In this document: positions 4,382 through 6,462 of the stretch, in pieces
Numbering within the stretch: position 1 is the stretch's first letter
Layout: the number at the start of each line of letters is the position of its first letter
NCBI GenBank assembly: GCA_013361595.1
Contig: JABFXT010000034.1
Span: 1 to 6,462 of the forward strand
Direction: 5' to 3'
DNA: 6,462 bases
Origin: Nocardia sp.
Lineage (GTDB): Bacteria; Actinomycetota; Actinomycetes; Mycobacteriales; Mycobacteriaceae
Notes under the pieces: generated by a model
The model's input: only the letters and a program-made list of their open reading frames with translations
Database searches by the model: none
Told to the model about the DNA's origin: nothing
Made by a program: the position numbers and the translations under genes

Positions 4382-5668
4382 ATGACGACGCGAACCGGTC
4401 CGGTCGAGGATAGGAACAGCGCGGCCGGGGGTGCGCCGGCCGCGGGACGGGGCGCCTTCGCGGTCCTGCTGGCGGTGACCTTCCTCGCCTTCGTCGACTA
4501 TGCCGCACTGCTGTCGGTCGTGCCGATCTGGTCGGCGGCGGGCGGGGCGAGCGGTATCGCAGTGGGGACGACGACCGGCGCCATGATGGCGGCGACCGTG
4601 GCAACGCAACTGGCCGCGCCGTGGCTCTTCCGGATGCTGACCCTGCGCACCATGATCATGACCGGCGCGGTGTTGCTCGGAGCGCCGACACCGCTGTACC
4701 TGTTGTCCGCCGATATCACGCCGGTCCTGGCGATCACCGTGGTCCGCGGCATGGGCCTGGCCCTGGTGGTGATCGCGGGCGCCACCCTCGTCGCCGATCT
4801 GTCCACGGGGCGTGAATTGGCTTCTCGGGCATCACTGTTCGGTGTCGCGGCCGCGCTACCGAATCTCGGTGCTCTCGCCGGTGGCGTCTGGATCGCCCGG
4901 ACCTGGGGTTTCCCGATCGTCTTCTGGGGGTCGACGCTGGCCTGCCTGACCGGTGCCGTGCTGGCCGTGCTGCTGCCGCGGGGGTCGCGCGCGCATTTCC
5001 GGCCGGCCGGCCCGGCCGACGCCGGCCGGATCGCGGCACCGATCGCGCTCTTCGCATTGACCGCCGGTTCGTTCGGTGCGGTCACCACCTTTCTACCGGT
5101 CGCTCTTCCGGATGCCGACACTGCGTCGTGGGCACTGCTCGCCGCGTCGATCGCGCTGGTCGTGGCACGGCTCGGCGCCGGAGTGACGGGCGATCGATTC
5201 GGTGCCGGACGGCTGCTCACGGTGTCGGTGGTGTCCGCCGCGGGTGGCCTGGCGCTCGCCGCCGTCGCGCTGGCCACCGCGCATCATGCCTTGTTGCTCG
5301 CCGGGACCACCCTGCTCGGCGCGGGTTTCGGTGCCTGCCAGAACGATTCGTTCGTCCTCATCGTGCAGCGTCTCGGCGCCGCCCGCAGCGGTACCGCGAG
5401 CACCCTGTGGAATATCGCCTACGACGGCGGGCTCGGGATCGGGGCCGTGGCGCTCGGCTGGTTCGTCGGCTCGGCCGGGTATTCCGGCGCCTTCCTCGGT
5501 ATGGGCGTCGCGATCGCGCTGGTATCGGCGACTGTCGCGATGATCGGCCGTCGGCGCCGCCGCCATTCGGGCCGGGGCGCGAGTGCGGCTCCGGTTCGGC
5601 ACCGCCCGGCGCGGTCGTCCGGCATCCGGGCCGATTCCGGTGAGCAACCGCGCACCCGGACTCGATGA
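4382..5668 (+). CDS. MFS transporter
   Basis: A 428-residue polytopic inner-membrane protein with about 12 predicted helices, as in major facilitator superfamily secondary transporters. Helix 1 spans about 26-50 and carries Asp39 (FLAFVDYAALLSVVPIW), a possible proton-coupling residue. The first-half motif A is degenerate (APWLFRMLTLRTMIM after helix 2), but its second-half counterpart after helix 8 is well kept: G267-x-x-G270-D271-R272-F-G-A-G-R277. Helix 5 has a PNLGALAGG sequence (160-168) resembling antiporter motif C, typical of drug/H+ efflux proteins. Residues 390-428 form a cytoplasmic tail that starts with five arginines and has no membrane character. The substrate cannot be told; efflux of small molecules is a reasonable guess. 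Upstream lies the wreck of a LysR regulator that may once have controlled it. It converges with egtD across a 35-bp gap. Confidence 0.9.
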   Translation: MTTRTGPVEDRNSAAGGAPAAGRGAFAVLLAVTFLAFVDYAALLSVVPIWSAAGGASGIAVGTTTGAMMAATVATQLAAPWLFRMLTLRTMIMTGAVLLGAPTPLYLLSADITPVLAITVVRGMGLALVVIAGATLVADLSTGRELASRASLFGVAAALPNLGALAGGVWIARTWGFPIVFWGSTLACLTGAVLAVLLPRGSRAHFRPAGPADAGRIAAPIALFALTAGSFGAVTTFLPVALPDADTASWALLAASIALVVARLGAGVTGDRFGAGRLLTVSVVSAAGGLALAAVALATAHHALLLAGTTLLGAGFGACQNDSFVLIVQRLGAARSGTASTLWNIAYDGGLGIGAVALGWFVGSAGYSGAFLGMGVAIALVSATVAMIGRRRRRHSGRGASAAPVRHRPARSSGIRADSGEQPRTRTR

Positions 5669-5671
5669 TTC

Positions 5672-5711
5672 GTCCGGCGCCGGACCACGGGCCGGAAACC
5701 GGTTCACCGGT
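5672..5711. terminator. Candidate bidirectional terminator region between MFS gene and egtD
   Basis: The 35-bp gap holds a perfect 14-bp palindrome (GTCCGGCGCCGGAC, 5672-5685; 5-bp stem, 4-nt loop). A second hairpin, ACCGG-TTCA-CCGGT (5698-5711), has the egtD stop codon within its loop (5704-5706). Neither is followed by a T-run. Their position between two convergent genes suggests transcription ending from both sides. Confidence 0.4.
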
Positions 5712-6462
5712 CGGCGAGTACCAGCGCGAATCGGTGGCCGGGATCGGTCCAGACCCGGCGCACCCGGAAACCGGCCGCGGCCAGTTCGGTGCGGACCGCG
5801 GCCGGCCGGAATTTCGCCGATATCTCGGTACGCAGCTGCTCGCCCGCGGCGAAATCGACCACCAGATCCAGCTCCGGAATCGTGACCCGCATCGATCTCG
5901 TGGCGACCAGACGCATTTCGATCCACTCCAGATCGGGGTCCCATACGGCGATATGGGCGAATCCGAGCGGATCGAAATCGGCGCCGAGGCGCGCGTTCAC
6001 CACATGCAGCATATTGCGGTTGATCTCGGCGGTGACGCCCGCGGCATCGTCGTAGGCGGAAATCATCACGGCGGGATCGGTCACCAGTCCGACACCCACC
6101 AGCAGGTGCTCGCCCGGTCTGAGCATCCGGTGCAATTCGCCGAGAAAGGCGGTGCGTTCGAAAGGCGGCAGATTTCCCAGGGTGCCGCCGAGCAACGCGA
6201 CCACGCGGCGACCACCGTGCGGTAGTGCCGGGAGCATGGTGGTGAAATCGCTGACGATTCCGTGGATGGCCAGATGCGGGAACTCGTCGCTGGTCCAACC
6301 GGCCGCCGCCCGCAGCGCGCTCTCGGAGACATCCTGCGGTACATAGGAGCACAGTGATCCGTGTGCGCTGAGCGCGTTCAACAGCAGTCGTGTCTTCTCC
6401 GCGGACCCCGAGCCCAGTTCCACCAATTCGGTCGCACCCGAGGCGTGCCGCGCGATCTCGTC
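5704..6462 (-). CDS. egtD: L-histidine N-alpha-methyltransferase EgtD (N-terminus outside window)
   Basis: EgtD trimethylates the alpha-amino group of histidine with three S-adenosylmethionines to give hercynine, the first committed step of ergothioneine synthesis in the cytosol. The window holds 252 C-terminal residues; the frame is open to the right edge. The SAM motif TELVELGSGSAEKT lies at partial residues 12-25. GGTLGN (Asn97), AYDDAAGVTAEINRN (Tyr137) and TEISAKF (Glu213, Ser215) match the histidine-binding residues Asn166, Tyr206, Glu282 and Ser284 of M. smegmatis EgtD with a constant offset of 69, so about 69 residues are missing and no internal gap exists. The end WTDPGHRFALVLADR is typical. 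All visible active-site positions are kept, so it should be active. It is probably the last gene of an egtABCD-type operon lying to the right; egtE, often next, is absent here, the following gene being a convergent MFS transporter. Confidence 0.95.
   Translation of the reverse strand, partial: DEIARHASGATELVELGSGSAEKTRLLLNALSAHGSLCSYVPQDVSESALRAAAGWTSDEFPHLAIHGIVSDFTTMLPALPHGGRRVVALLGGTLGNLPPFERTAFLGELHRMLRPGEHLLVGVGLVTDPAVMISAYDDAAGVTAEINRNMLHVVNARLGADFDPLGFAHIAVWDPDLEWIEMRLVATRSMRVTIPELDLVVDFAAGEQLRTEISAKFRPAAVRTELAAAGFRVRRVWTDPGHRFALVLADR

Noticed and set aside
5093..6352. Open frame of 419 codons on the minus strand across the MFS 3' half and egtD
   Set aside because: It is antisense to a convincing MFS gene and out of frame with a convincing EgtD; its translation is Arg/Gly-rich with no domain. 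It is a GC-rich shadow frame.
1..6462. CRISPR arrays, insertion sequences, att sites, tRNA or rRNA
   Set aside because: No spaced direct repeats of array type, no transposase or terminal inverted repeats, and no cloverleaf or rRNA-like sequence were seen on either strand.

Overview
The window reads as a stretch of a high-GC actinobacterial chromosome, most likely from the mycolic-acid group (a Nocardia-like organism). This is an inference from four things: strong G/C preference at third codon positions; a class III adenylate cyclase of the mycobacterial Rv1264-like layout; an ergothioneine gene (egtD); and start codons lying 7 nt after TAnnnT -10 boxes, a leaderless pattern common in these bacteria. 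No 16S, tRNA or other marker is present to fix the species.

Layout, left to right. (1) The 3' end of a gene on + encodes a Pro/Ala-rich tail with 12-residue repeats (to 277). (2) A spacer with a strong hairpin. (3) A + strand adenylate cyclase with an N-terminal MerR-like segment and a complete set of catalytic residues (493-1494). (4) An AT-rich promoter-like spacer, then a + strand DUF1330 protein (1611-1898). (5) Converging on it with a 4-bp gap, a minus-strand two-gene operon: DUF6325-like protein (2665-2246), then SHOCT-domain protein (2232-1903). (6) Divergent from that operon, a + strand aldose 1-epimerase (2837-3769). (7) About 600 bp of decayed sequence (3770-4381). It holds remnants of an NmrA-type NAD(P)-binding protein on + and of a LysR-type regulator on minus, lying tail to tail, both frameshifted and truncated. 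(8) An MFS transporter on + (4382-5668). (9) Converging on it, the C-terminal three quarters of egtD on minus (5704 to beyond the window end).

How the genes relate. Only the DUF6325/SHOCT pair is clearly an operon: 13-bp gap, with the second gene's ribosome binding site abutting the first gene's stop codon. The other genes look like independent units. The cyclase would make cAMP in response to a signal read by its N-terminal half. The epimerase is a sugar mutarotase. EgtD starts ergothioneine synthesis, and no egtE follows it here. The MFS transporter may once have been controlled by the LysR gene whose ruins lie just upstream.

I see no CRISPR array, insertion sequence, tRNA or phage gene, and nothing I can honestly call a new multi-gene system. 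The most informative non-obvious signals are the two decayed genes, the paired leaderless promoters with a symmetric divergent -10 at 2820-2829, and hairpins built over stop codons at both convergent junctions.
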